Assembly: GCF_014196635.1 (NCBI RefSeq)
Contig: NZ_JACIEB010000001.1
Span: 864,872 to 928,871, forward strand
DNA length: 64,000 nucleotides
Direction: 5' to 3'
Origin: Sphingobium fontiphilum
Lineage (GTDB): Bacteria > Pseudomonadota > Alphaproteobacteria > Sphingomonadales > Sphingomonadaceae
Part shown: positions 53,705-63,905 of the stretch, piece after piece
Layout of the letters: every line of letters starts with the position of its first letter
Position numbering within the stretch: the stretch's first letter is position 1
The notes under the pieces: model-generated
The model's database searches: none
Told to the model about the DNA's origin: nothing
What the model saw: only the letters and a program-made list of their open reading frames with translations
Program-made: the position numbers and the translations under genes

Positions 53705-55249
53705 ATGATCAGCCGTCGCCAGATACTCGCCAGCGCCGCCGCACTCCCCGCCATTGGCGCGCCCGCCATCGTCCGTGCGCAGAACTGGTTTCGCGCCTAT
53801 CCCTTTTCCATGGGCATCACATCGGGCGATCCTGCGCCCGACGGCTTCGTCATCTGGACGAAACTGGCGCCCGATCCGATGGACCCGCACGGCGGGATGC
53901 CGATCGCGCCGATCCCAGTCAGTTGGGCAGTGGCTACCGACACTGGTTTCAAATCCATCGTCGCCAGCGGCACGGCGACCGCTTGGCCGGAACTGGGCCA
54001 CAGCGTCCATGTCGAGGTGACGGGGCTGCAGCCTGACCGCACCTATTGGTATCGGTTCGAATGCGGCGGGCGGCGCAGCATTCGCGGCCGCGCCCGCACC
54101 ATGCCGGCGCCGGGCGCGAAACTCGATTCGCTGCGCTTCGGCGTCGCGGGGTGCCAGAATTATGAGGACGGGCTTTATACCGCCTTCGCCGGACTCGCGC
54201 GTGAAGACCTAGCCTTCGTCTTCCATTATGGCGATTTCATTTACGAGGCGGAATCCTATGCCGGAAAGCCCGGCTTCACCGGCCTCCCCTCGCCCAAGGT
54301 GCGACGCCACATCGGGCAGGATCTGCTCGACATCGCCGATTACCGGCTGCGCTATGCCCAATATCTGTCCGACTATGACCTGCAATCGGCGCGGTCTTGG
54401 CAGACATGGTTCCCGACGTTTGACGACCATGAGGTCCAGAATGACTGGGTGAGCGACATCAGCCAGGAAAAGGGCACGCCCGCCGAAATGTTCCGCATCC
54501 GCAAGGCGGCGGCGATGCAGGCATGGTATGAATATATGCCGGTGCGCGCGGCGCTGCGCCCCCGACCCGAAATGCCGCCCGTTTATCGCGCGGCGCGCTA
54601 TGGCGACCTGCTCAACATCGACTTTCTCGACACCCGGTCCTTCCGCACCGATCAGCCCTGCGGCGGCGGCTTTGCGGCCCTCTGCCCGGAAACCGGGCGC
54701 GCCGACGCGCAGATGCTGGGCGCGGAGCAGGAAAAATGGCTGGCCGCCAACCTCGCCCGGCCGGGCAGCCGCTGGAACTGTCTGGCGCAGCAGGTGATGA
54801 TGATGGCGCTGGATCGCCGCACCGGCGATGAGCCGCAGAAGATTTTCAACAGCGATAGCTGGGCGGGCTACGACGCGCCGCGCGAACGGCTGCTGGCGCG
54901 GCTCAAGGGGCTGAACAACGTCGTCGTGCTGACCGGCGACGAGCATCAGAATTTTGCCGGGCTGCTTTATGACGGGGACCAGCCGGTTGCCGTCGAATTC
55001 GTGGCCACATCCATATCCTCCGGCGGCAATGGCAGCGACCTGCGCCCCGGCAGCGACCGTATAATGGCGGCCAATCCGCAGATTCGCTTCATCAACGACC
55101 AGCGCGGATACCATATCTGCGAAGTCGGCCGCGAAAGCTGGACCAACCATGTGATGGTCGTCGATCAGGTCGGGCTGCCCGGCGGCACGGTCAGCAAGCG
55201 CGCCTCGCTCACCGTGCCCCATGGCGAGGCGAACCTCACAGTCGGATGA
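53705..55249 (+). CDS. phoD: Alkaline phosphatase D (PhoD-like)
   Basis: A 514-residue phosphodiesterase/phosphomonoesterase. The twin-arginine signal (ISRRQILASAAALPAIGAPA) sends it folded to the periplasm. After an N-terminal beta domain, the metal-site motifs are VAGCQNYEDG, HYGDFIYEAE, TFDDHEVQND and LTGDEHQNFAG. PhoD enzymes use Ca2+/Fe3+ and supply phosphate under limitation. No pho box is evident in the short upstream gap. Confidence 0.93.
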   Translation: MISRRQILASAAALPAIGAPAIVRAQNWFRAYPFSMGITSGDPAPDGFVIWTKLAPDPMDPHGGMPIAPIPVSWAVATDTGFKSIVASGTATAWPELGHSVHVEVTGLQPDRTYWYRFECGGRRSIRGRARTMPAPGAKLDSLRFGVAGCQNYEDGLYTAFAGLAREDLAFVFHYGDFIYEAESYAGKPGFTGLPSPKVRRHIGQDLLDIADYRLRYAQYLSDYDLQSARSWQTWFPTFDDHEVQNDWVSDISQEKGTPAEMFRIRKAAAMQAWYEYMPVRAALRPRPEMPPVYRAARYGDLLNIDFLDTRSFRTDQPCGGGFAALCPETGRADAQMLGAEQEKWLAANLARPGSRWNCLAQQVMMMALDRRTGDEPQKIFNSDSWAGYDAPRERLLARLKGLNNVVVLTGDEHQNFAGLLYDGDQPVAVEFVATSISSGGNGSDLRPGSDRIMAANPQIRFINDQRGYHICEVGRESWTNHVMVVDQVGLPGGTVSKRASLTVPHGEANLTVG

Positions 55250-55260
55250 TCGCAGCTTAC

Positions 55261-55278
55261 CTTGACGGAAACGTCAAG
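55261..55278. promoter_or_regulatory. Perfect palindrome upstream of the MaoC gene
   Basis: CTTGACGGAAACGTCAAG has perfect 7-bp arms around GAAA. It lies 43 bp upstream of the MaoC-like gene start. The motif resembles the ACG-rich palindromes bound by MerR/LiuR-type regulators of acyl-CoA catabolism; the regulator is not identified. Confidence 0.5.
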
Positions 55279-55320
55279 CGGACCTAATTCAGTCTCTTCT
55301 TGCAACGAAGGAGCGGGCTG

Positions 55321-55776
55321 ATGGCATGGTTTGAAGATGTAACGGTCGGCGACCGCATGGAATTTGGCCCGCTGACCATCTCGCGCGAGGAAATCATCGC
55401 CTTTGCCAGCGAATATGATTTTCAACCCTTTCACCTGTCCGACGAAGCCGCCGCCCAGACCCATTTCGGCAGCCTGTCCGCCAGCGGATGGCACACCACG
55501 GCGCTGTTCATGAAGATGATGCTCGCCGCGATGCAGAAGCGCCCCGGATTTCAGGAAGCAAGCCTGGGCGCGATGGGCATCGACGAACTGCGCTGGCTGC
55601 GCCCCGTCCGCCCCGGCGACACGCTGCGCGGCGTCAGCGAGGTGATCGCCACCAAATCCTCTCGCAGCCGACCCGAAATGGGCGTCGTCACCTCGCTGGT
55701 CACCCTGTTCAACCAGCATGACGAACCGGTGCTGACGATGAAACCCATAACCCTGATCCGCACCCGCCCGCTGTGA
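55321..55776 (+). CDS. MaoC-family dehydratase (hot-dog fold)
   Basis: A 151-residue single hot-dog domain protein, probably a hydratase of a 2-enoyl-CoA type substrate. The active-site Asp and His lie in ASEYDFQPFHLSDEAA, and GLSASGWHTTAL-like sequence follows (SASGWHTTALFMKMML). ATG 55321 is chosen because AAGGAG lies 7 nt upstream. The palindrome at 55261-55278 may regulate it. Neighbouring genes do not show a pathway. Confidence 0.85.
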   Translation: MAWFEDVTVGDRMEFGPLTISREEIIAFASEYDFQPFHLSDEAAAQTHFGSLSASGWHTTALFMKMMLAAMQKRPGFQEASLGAMGIDELRWLRPVRPGDTLRGVSEVIATKSSRSRPEMGVVTSLVTLFNQHDEPVLTMKPITLIRTRPL

Positions 55777-55807
55777 TCGTTGGTGCGGCGCAATGTCGGC
55801 GCCATCG

Positions 55808-57604
55808 TCATTTCCTTCCGAACAATTTCTCTATGTCGCCATGGCCCAGTTTCACCCATGTCGGGCGGCCATGGTTGCACTGGCCGCTGCGCGGGGTCAC
55901 CTCCATTTCGCGGAGCAGCGCGTTCATTTCGGCAACGCTCAGCACCCGGCCAGCGCGCACCGACCCGTGGCAGGCCATGGTCGCCGCCACCAGATCGAGC
56001 CGCTCCTTCAAAGACAGCGCGCTGTCATAGGCGGCAAGATCGTCGGCCAGATCGCGGACCAGCCCCTGTACGTCGCCCTGTCCCAGCATCGCCGGGGTCG
56101 CGCGCACCAGCATCGCCGCCGGGCCGAAACGCTCCAGCTCCAGGCCAAAGGCCCGCAGTTCATCGATCCGTGGCTCCATCCGGTCGCAGGCGACCTCGTC
56201 CAGTTCAACCACTTCGGGCAGCAGCAGCGCCTGCGCCGCGACGCCCGGCCCGCCAGCATCCTCCATCGCCCGGCGCATCCGCTCCAGCACCAGCCGTTCA
56301 TGCGCGGCGTGCTGGTCAACGATCACCAGACCATCCTGCGCCTCCGCCACGATATAGGTGCGGGCCACCTGCCCGCGCGCGACGCCCAGCGGAAAATCCT
56401 GTGTTTCGGGAACGGGCGCGCTCGCCGCCTCCGCCCGCGCCTGCGGCGGCGGAGTGAGGAAGGACGAGCGACGGTCGGACAGGGCGGCGAAGGACGGCGC
56501 AGAGGCAAACGATGACGCGCCCGCTGCCGCGAATATCGGCATCGCGCCAATCGGCGTGGGCGATAGCGGTTCCAGGCGCCAGGCGGCGAAAGCGGCGGGA
56601 TCGGCCTGTTGAACTGAACGAAAGCCCGCCTCGTTCAGCGCCCGGCGCAGGCCAGACACGATCATGCCCCGGATCAACGCCGGATCGCGAAAGCGCACCT
56701 CCGTCTTGGCTGGATGAACATTCACGTCCACCTCCAGCGGCGGCACGTCCAGGAACAGCGCGACGACCGGATGCCTGTCGCGCGCCAGCACATCGGCATA
56801 GGCGCCCCGCACCGCGCCCACCAGCAGCCGGTCGCGCACTGGCCGCCCGTTGACGAACAGGAACTGATGGTCGCCTGTGCCGCGATGATAGGTCGGCAGC
56901 GAAGCCACGCCCGACAGGCGCACGCCGTCGCGCTCCAGCGACAGGATGACATGATTGTCGGCCAGCGCCCGGTCGGTCAGCGCGGCGACCCTGTCCTCCC
57001 GCGCGTCCCCCGCCTGCACCGACAGCGCCCGCCGCCCGTCATGCTCCAGCGAGAAGGCGACGGCCGGATGCGCCATCGCCAGCCGCCGCACCACATCCAT
57101 GCAGGCGGCATATTCCGACCGGGCGGAGCGCAGGAATTTGCGCCGCGCGGGCACGCGGGCGAAAAGCTGCTCCACGGTGACGCGCGTGCCCGGCGGCAGG
57201 GCGGCTGGCCCTTCGGCCACCAATTGCCCATTGTCGACCGTGCGGTTCCACCCCTCGCCGCCCGCGACCCGGCTGTCGATGGCAAGTCGCGCGACGCTGG
57301 CGATGGACGGCAGCGCCTCTCCCCGGAAGCCCAGTGTCGCGACCTGTTCGATGGCGTCGTCGGGCAGTTTCGACGTCGCGTGCCGCTCCAGCGCCAGCGC
57401 CATGTCGGCCGAATCCATGCCGCAGCCGTCATCGCTCACCTCGATCCGGTCCAGCCCGCCATTGGTCAGGCGGATGGCAACCCGCTGCGCCCCGGCGTCC
57501 AGCGCGTTTTCGACGATTTCCTTTAGCGCGCTGGCGGGTCTTTCGACCACTTCACCGGCAGCGATACGGTTGACCAGATGTTCGGGCAGGCGGCGTATTG
57601 ACAT
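55808..57604 (-). CDS. mutL: DNA mismatch repair protein MutL
   Basis: A GHKL ATPase of 598 residues that links mismatch recognition by MutS to strand removal. N-terminal motifs are NRIAAGEVVERPASALKEIV, VSDDGCGMD and TLGFRGEALPSIASVA. VNVHPAKTEVRF follows in the transducer domain. The linker (about 335-420) is Ala/Pro/Ser-rich, and the C-terminal dimerisation domain ends VKLGHGDIEKLFGRK. ATG 57604 is chosen because the family start (MSIRRLPEHLVNRIAAG) coincides. It is divergent from the mre operon. Confidence 0.96.
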   Translation of the reverse strand: MSIRRLPEHLVNRIAAGEVVERPASALKEIVENALDAGAQRVAIRLTNGGLDRIEVSDDGCGMDSADMALALERHATSKLPDDAIEQVATLGFRGEALPSIASVARLAIDSRVAGGEGWNRTVDNGQLVAEGPAALPPGTRVTVEQLFARVPARRKFLRSARSEYAACMDVVRRLAMAHPAVAFSLEHDGRRALSVQAGDAREDRVAALTDRALADNHVILSLERDGVRLSGVASLPTYHRGTGDHQFLFVNGRPVRDRLLVGAVRGAYADVLARDRHPVVALFLDVPPLEVDVNVHPAKTEVRFRDPALIRGMIVSGLRRALNEAGFRSVQQADPAAFAAWRLEPLSPTPIGAMPIFAAAGASSFASAPSFAALSDRRSSFLTPPPQARAEAASAPVPETQDFPLGVARGQVARTYIVAEAQDGLVIVDQHAAHERLVLERMRRAMEDAGGPGVAAQALLLPEVVELDEVACDRMEPRIDELRAFGLELERFGPAAMLVRATPAMLGQGDVQGLVRDLADDLAAYDSALSLKERLDLVAATMACHGSVRAGRVLSVAEMNALLREMEVTPRSGQCNHGRPTWVKLGHGDIEKLFGRK

Positions 57605-57750
57605 TGCTGGATGACTAGCCCAAGCGAGCGCTTTCCGCGACCCAAAAGCCCAAAAAAAATGCGAATCCGCATGGGCAAATGGTAAACGGGCGAGTCTATC
57701 CAGCCGACCCCGCATCCAGCCCCTGGGGACGGCCGGGCTGAACAGGATAA

Positions 57751-58800
<1,050 letters not shown>

Positions 58801-58819
58801 GCCAGGGGGAAGCAGCAGG

Positions 58820-59740
58820 ATGGCGCGGCCACCCAGCCGGCGCCCCGGTTACAACCGGAAGGCGCAATATGGCCTGTTCGCCAGCTATGTCGTGGCCGTG
58901 TCCGGCGCGGCCTTGGGCTTGCTCATGGTTCTCGTCGCGATGTTCGACCCCACCGGATTTTCCGCGATACGCGCCGTCGCCTCGGAAGTGACGGCGCCGC
59001 TGTCGACGGCTCTCAATTCGATGGTCAGCGGCATCGGCACGATCGACGAACGCATCGCCGCCTATTGGCGTGCGGGATCGCAGAATATCACCCTGCGCCG
59101 TCAGGTGGAAGCGGACCGCAACGCCATCATAGAGGCGAAGGCGGTGAAGCAGGAAAATCTGCGCCTGAAAAAGCTGCTGCGTCTGGTCGATACCGACGAC
59201 AGCCAGGTGCTGGCCGCCCGGCTCATCAGTTCCTCCTCGGGCAGCACCCGTCGTTTCGCGCGCCTCAACGCCGGGCGGATGCAGGGCGTTCGCCCCGGAA
59301 TGCCCGTGCGCGCGCCGGAGGGGCTCATCGGCCGCGTGCTCTTCACCAGCCCCAATACCGCCGAAGTGCTGTTGCTGACCGACACCAGCAACATCGTGCC
59401 GGTACGCCGCGCGCAGGACAATGTGCCCGCCATCTCCACCGGCCTTGGCGATGGATCGGTCGAAGTCCGGGCGCTGTCGGCCGGGCGCAACCCCTTCCAC
59501 CCCGGCGACGTCGTGGTGACATCGGGCATTGGCGGCATTTATCAGCCCAATATCCCCGTCGCCGTGATTGTGCGGGTGGAGGGCGAGATTTCCTATGGCA
59601 TCCCGCTGGCCAATGCCGCCCGTGTTGAAGCCGTGGTGGTCGAACGCCCCTTTGAACAGGTGGTGACCCGGCAGGAAGGCGCAGCGGAACGCCAACCGGC
59701 CGACGATGCCGCAGGCAATGAGGCGGCTGCCGCGCCATGA
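58820..59740 (+). CDS. mreC: Rod-shape-determining protein MreC
   Basis: A periplasmic scaffold that activates the PBP2-RodA wall synthase, 306 residues. A single N-terminal transmembrane helix (LFASYVVAVSGAALGLLMVL) is followed by a coiled coil (about 90-120) and beta domains with RLISSSSGSTRRFARLNAGR, GVRPGMPVRAPEGLIGRV and DVVVTSGIGGIYQPNIPVAV. It starts 19 bp after mreB and overlaps mreD by 4 nt. Confidence 0.96.
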   Translation: MARPPSRRPGYNRKAQYGLFASYVVAVSGAALGLLMVLVAMFDPTGFSAIRAVASEVTAPLSTALNSMVSGIGTIDERIAAYWRAGSQNITLRRQVEADRNAIIEAKAVKQENLRLKKLLRLVDTDDSQVLAARLISSSSGSTRRFARLNAGRMQGVRPGMPVRAPEGLIGRVLFTSPNTAEVLLLTDTSNIVPVRRAQDNVPAISTGLGDGSVEVRALSAGRNPFHPGDVVVTSGIGGIYQPNIPVAVIVRVEGEISYGIPLANAARVEAVVVERPFEQVVTRQEGAAERQPADDAAGNEAAAAP

Positions 59741-60264
59741 TCGACCGTCGGATGCAGCATGTTCCCCGGCTGGGCCGCACCCCATCGCGCTTTAGGTTGG
59801 TCGGCACACCGATCATCACCGTCATGCTGGGGTCGATGGCGACGATGGCGCCGATCATCGCCCAGTCGCCCGTGCTGCCGCCCTTCGGCCTCCTTGCCCT
59901 GCTCGCCTGGCGCCTGTTGCGCCCGGAAATGTGGCGCGCGTGGATCGCCCTGCCGCTGGGCTTGTTCGACGATATGGCCAGCGGCCAGCCCATCGGGTCG
60001 GCGGTGTTCCTGTGGACCATCGTGCTGATCGCCATCGACTTCGTCGAACAAAGGCTGATCTGGCGCGATTACTGGCATGACTGGCTTATCGCGGGTCTTG
60101 CGATTATCTTCTGCACGCTGGGGGGCATGGCCTTTGCCGGGATGACCGGTGGAGGAATGGTGAGGTTGATGCTGGTCCTGCCGCAAATCTGCTGGTCGAT
60201 ATTGCTGTTTCCCTTTGTCGCCCGGCAATGCGCCTGGATCGACCGCTGGCGCGTGATGGCATGA
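59737..60264 (+). CDS. mreD: Rod-shape-determining membrane protein MreD
   Basis: A small integral membrane protein of the elongasome, 175 residues with about five hydrophobic segments (IITVMLGSMATMAPIIAQSP, PFGLLALLAWRLL, FLWTIVLIAIDFVEQRLIWR, LIAGLAIIFCTLGGMAFAGM, LMLVLPQICWSILLFPFVA). The start overlaps mreC (ATGA) and the stop overlaps mrdA (ATGA). Its sequence is poorly conserved, so identity rests mainly on topology and gene order. Confidence 0.93.
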   Translation: MIDRRMQHVPRLGRTPSRFRLVGTPIITVMLGSMATMAPIIAQSPVLPPFGLLALLAWRLLRPEMWRAWIALPLGLFDDMASGQPIGSAVFLWTIVLIAIDFVEQRLIWRDYWHDWLIAGLAIIFCTLGGMAFAGMTGGGMVRLMLVLPQICWSILLFPFVARQCAWIDRWRVMA

Positions 60265-62351
60265 GTTTCATCAAGTCCCGGCGCCGCCTGATCACCGAAG
60301 CCAGCCAGTCCCTGTCCTTCACCCGCAGGGCCATGGTGGTGGGCGGCATACAGGGGCTGTTCGGCGCGATGCTGGTCGGCCGCATGGCCTGGATCAGCGT
60401 CGCCGAAAACGAGAAATATCAGCTTCTTTCCGAAAGCAACCGCGTCAACCTGACGCTCATTCCGCCGCGGCGCGGCTGGATCATCGACCGCCACGGCAAA
60501 CCGCTGGCCAATAACCGCACCGATTTCCGCATCGACATCATCCCCCAGCGGATGAGGGATCCCGAAGCGACGATCACGCAACTGGCGGGGCTGCTTGGCC
60601 TGCAACCCGATGAAGTCGAACGCATCCGCGCCGAAATGGAAAAGTCGCCCGGTTTCCGACCGATCCAGGTGTCGGAGAACCTGACCTACGATCAATATGC
60701 CGCGGTCAGCGTTCGCCTGCCTGACCTGCCCGGCGTGGCGCCTTCCCAGGGCTTTTCCCGTTACTATCCCGCCGGTCCCAGCGTCGGCCATTTGCTCGGC
60801 TATGTCGGCGCGGCATCGGCGGAGGATTATGAGGAACGGCGCGATCCGCTGCTCATCACGCCGGGGTTCAAGGTCGGCAAGGATGGCCTTGAAAAGGCGT
60901 TCGACCTGCCGCTGACGGGAAAGCCCGGCGCCAAGCGTGTGGAGGTTACCGCGCGTGGAAAGATCGTGCGGGAACTCACCACCCGCCCCGACGCGCCCGG
61001 AAAGACGATCCAGCTTACCATCGACGCGGGATTGCAGGAATATGCCGGCCGCCGCCTGGCCACGCAAAGCGGCGCGGTGGTGGTGCTCGATTGCCGGAAT
61101 GGCGACGTGCTGGCCATGGCGTCCATGCCCAGTTTCGATCCCAACAGCTTTTCGGACGGCATCAGCCATCTGGAATGGGACATGTTGTCGAAGGACGATC
61201 ATGTCCCCCTGCGCAACAAGGTGTTGCAGGGCCTCTATCCTCCCGGATCGACGGTGAAGCCCATGGTGGCGCTGGCCCTGCTGGAGGGCGGCTTCAGCCC
61301 GGAAGACAGCGTAAATTGCGCCGGGGCCATCCGTGTTGGCAACACGCTGTTCCACTGCCACAGCCGTCGCGGCCATGGCGGCGTGAATATGAAGCGCGCC
61401 ATCGCGCAAAGCTGCGACATCTATTTCTATGTCATGGCCCAGCGCCTGGGCATGGACAAGATCGCCGCCATGGCCCGCAGCGTCGGCATGGGCCAGAAAT
61501 TCGACCTGCCCTTCCCCAGCCAGAGCTATGGCACGGTTCCCGACCCGGCCTGGAAGCTCAAGAAATATGGCCAGGAATGGCAGATCTACGATACGGTCAA
61601 CGCCACTATCGGCCAGGGTTATATGCTCATCAACCCGTTGCAGATGGCGGTCATGGCGTCGCGCCTCGCCACCGGGCGACAGTTGATGCCCAATTTCCTG
61701 CACGGCGCCAAACGTCCGGACGCCCCGCCCATCCACGGCGTATCGCCCGACCACCTGTCGGTCATCCGCGACGCGATGAGCGCGGTGGTCAATGGCGGCG
61801 GCACCGGCGGCGCGGCGCGGATCAGCGTTCCCGACGTGATGATGGCGGGGAAGACCGGCACGGCGCAGGTCCGCCGCATCACCATGGCGGAGCGCGCAGG
61901 CGGCGTGCGCGGCAATGCGGGCCTGCCCTTCAAACTGCGCGACCATGCCCTGTTCCAGGGTTTCGCGCCTTTCGACAATCCGCGCTATGCCATTGGCTGC
62001 ATCATCGAACATGGCGGGCACACCAACCGGATCGAGGATGCGCCCATGATTTCCGGAGACGTGCTGACCTATTTGTTCGATCCCAAGAAGGCGATGGACA
62101 AGCTGGTCGAGCTGGAAAAAGGATGGGGCGGCCCGCCACAGGAGCGGATGGGGCGGCAAATGGCCGCCTTCCGCCTCGCCCGCGCCATCGAAAAGGGCGA
62201 GGCGCCGCCCCCCGCCCCGGCCGACAACGCCCAGAATGCGGCGGACGACGCACAGCCTCGTCCGACAGCGCCCCCTGCCCCACCGCCCGGCGACAATGAA
62301 AGCGACACCGACGATGCGCCCCCCGCACCGTCTCAGGGAGCGACGCCATGA
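60261..62351 (+). CDS. mrdA: Penicillin-binding protein 2 (elongasome transpeptidase)
   Basis: The cross-linking enzyme of lateral wall synthesis, 696 residues. An N-terminal transmembrane helix is followed by the pedestal domain (LTLIPPRRGWIIDRHGKPLA) and the transpeptidase. The catalytic motifs are GSTVKP (SxxK), QSCDIYFYVMAQ (S-x-D/N) and KTGTAQ. The C-terminal 60 residues are an Ala/Pro/Asp-rich tail of unknown role. ATG 60261 overlaps the mreD stop, and the stop overlaps rodA (ATGA). Confidence 0.97.
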   Translation: MSFIKSRRRLITEASQSLSFTRRAMVVGGIQGLFGAMLVGRMAWISVAENEKYQLLSESNRVNLTLIPPRRGWIIDRHGKPLANNRTDFRIDIIPQRMRDPEATITQLAGLLGLQPDEVERIRAEMEKSPGFRPIQVSENLTYDQYAAVSVRLPDLPGVAPSQGFSRYYPAGPSVGHLLGYVGAASAEDYEERRDPLLITPGFKVGKDGLEKAFDLPLTGKPGAKRVEVTARGKIVRELTTRPDAPGKTIQLTIDAGLQEYAGRRLATQSGAVVVLDCRNGDVLAMASMPSFDPNSFSDGISHLEWDMLSKDDHVPLRNKVLQGLYPPGSTVKPMVALALLEGGFSPEDSVNCAGAIRVGNTLFHCHSRRGHGGVNMKRAIAQSCDIYFYVMAQRLGMDKIAAMARSVGMGQKFDLPFPSQSYGTVPDPAWKLKKYGQEWQIYDTVNATIGQGYMLINPLQMAVMASRLATGRQLMPNFLHGAKRPDAPPIHGVSPDHLSVIRDAMSAVVNGGGTGGAARISVPDVMMAGKTGTAQVRRITMAERAGGVRGNAGLPFKLRDHALFQGFAPFDNPRYAIGCIIEHGGHTNRIEDAPMISGDVLTYLFDPKKAMDKLVELEKGWGGPPQERMGRQMAAFRLARAIEKGEAPPPAPADNAQNAADDAQPRPTAPPAPPPGDNESDTDDAPPAPSQGATP

Positions 62352-63460
62352 GCCTTGTCCCGCAGGCGATCGCCCGCCAGCCCTGGCGCGTCTTCCTTCT
62401 CCTCTTCGCGATCGCCGCCTTCGGCACCATCGTGCTTTACAGCGCGGCTGGCGGTAGCATGCGGCCATGGGCCTTCAACCAGCTCAGCCGGTTCATCATC
62501 TTCTGCGGCATGGCGATCATGCTCAGCCGCATCAGGGTGGAAACCTTCGCCCGCTACGCCTTCCCCAGCTATGGTGGGCTGGTGGTCGCGCTAGTGCTGG
62601 TGGAGCTGATCGGCGGCGTGAGGGGCGGGAGCCAGCGATGGATCAACCTCGGCTTCATGCAGTTGCAGCCGTCGGAATTCATGAAGCCCGTCATCGTGCT
62701 CGCGGTCGCGTCCTTCTATGCCCGGCTGCCGGTGGGCGAAATCCGCAAATGGAACGCCATATGGCCGGCCCTTGTGCTCATCGGCGTGCCCTGGGCGCTT
62801 GTGCTGGTGCAGCCTGACCTTGGCACCGCGACGATGATTGCGCTGGGCGGCGTGACGGTCATGTTCCTCGCGGGCCTTCCCCTGCGCCTGTTCATCGGCA
62901 CGGGCCTGACCATCGCGGCGGCCATCCCCATCGCGTTCAGCTTTCTGCACGATTATCAGCAAAAGCGCGTGCTCATCTTCCTCGACCCCGAAAGCGACCC
63001 GCTGGGCGCGGGCTATCATATCAGCCAGTCAAAGATCGCGATCGGATCGGGCGGTCTGTTCGGCAAGGGCTTCCTCAACGGCACGCAAAGCCATCTCGAC
63101 TATCTGCCCGAAGGCCATACCGACTTCGTCTTCGCCACCATGGCGGAGGAGTGGGGCCTGCTGGGCGGATGCCTGCTCATTCTCGCCTTCATGCTGTTAT
63201 TGCGCTGGAGTATCCGGGTGTCGATGCGAACGCCCGACAAGTTTGGCCGTCTGGTCGCAGCGGGGCTGACCACCACGATCTTCTTCTATGTCGCGATCAA
63301 CATGATGATGGTCATGGGGCTCGCGCCGGTGGTGGGCATCCCCCTGCCCTTCATGTCCTATGGTGGATCGTCGATGCTGACGGTGATGCTGTGCATCGGC
63401 ATCATCCTGGCCATCGACCGCAGCGCCAACAGCCGCCCAAGCAGCGGAAATTGGGGCTGA
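62348..63460 (+). CDS. rodA: Peptidoglycan glycosyltransferase RodA
   Basis: A SEDS-family polymerase that works with PBP2, 370 residues with about ten transmembrane helices. SEDS signatures include WINLGFMQLQPSEFMKPVIV, LVQPDLGTATMIALGGVTVM, EGHTDFVFATMAEEWGLLGG and GIPLPFMSYGGSSML. It is the last gene of the mre operon. The family cleavage of sugar strands depends on a conserved Asp in the periplasmic loop, present in the EGHTDF segment. Confidence 0.97.
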   Translation: MSLVPQAIARQPWRVFLLLFAIAAFGTIVLYSAAGGSMRPWAFNQLSRFIIFCGMAIMLSRIRVETFARYAFPSYGGLVVALVLVELIGGVRGGSQRWINLGFMQLQPSEFMKPVIVLAVASFYARLPVGEIRKWNAIWPALVLIGVPWALVLVQPDLGTATMIALGGVTVMFLAGLPLRLFIGTGLTIAAAIPIAFSFLHDYQQKRVLIFLDPESDPLGAGYHISQSKIAIGSGGLFGKGFLNGTQSHLDYLPEGHTDFVFATMAEEWGLLGGCLLILAFMLLLRWSIRVSMRTPDKFGRLVAAGLTTTIFFYVAINMMMVMGLAPVVGIPLPFMSYGGSSMLTVMLCIGIILAIDRSANSRPSSGNWG

Positions 63461-63584
63461 AACGAAAGGTCCTGCACTTTTTCCGACCGGCGATGCATTT
63501 TATGTTTGCAAAGCCCCCCGATCATGCTAACCGCCCGGCCTCGCCAAGGCGAACGGCCCGCCGGGTCACAGCAAATGGCAGTGT

Positions 63585-63660
<76 letters not shown>

Positions 63661-63781
63661 TTTTCCCCTTTCGTTTTCAGCAGCTTATGGGGAAAATTGA
63701 CTGTGTCGGAACGCGGTCGTTATGGACAAACACCGAATAGGCACCGAATTCCAACGACTGGCCTTGTGAGACCGCCTACGG

Positions 63782-63904
63782 CTACATCTTGAAGAGGCCT
63801 CTCAGTGCCTCCGGGTTCAAGCCTTGCCGAGTGACCTCCTTCGCCAAGAATGGGTATCGGCGCCCGAGAAATCCGAACGTTATATCCTCGCGAGCGTAGT
63901 CCAT
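63782..63904 (-). pseudogene. Short reading frame abutting an IS end (possible gene remnant)
   Basis: A 40-codon frame, starting MDYAREDITFGFLGRRYPFL and ending ALRGLFKM. Its ATG (63904-63902) is two bases from the inferred IS terminus at 63906, so the real start may have been removed by the insertion. No family is recognised. It is called a possible remnant of a gene interrupted by the IS, rather than a complete gene; the region between it and tRNA-Lys holds no other frame. Confidence 0.35.
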
Positions 63905-63905
63905 G

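Noticed and set aside
60069..62468. 799-codon minus-strand frame opposite mrdA
   Set aside because: Antisense to PBP2, whose catalytic motifs and operon overlaps are clear.
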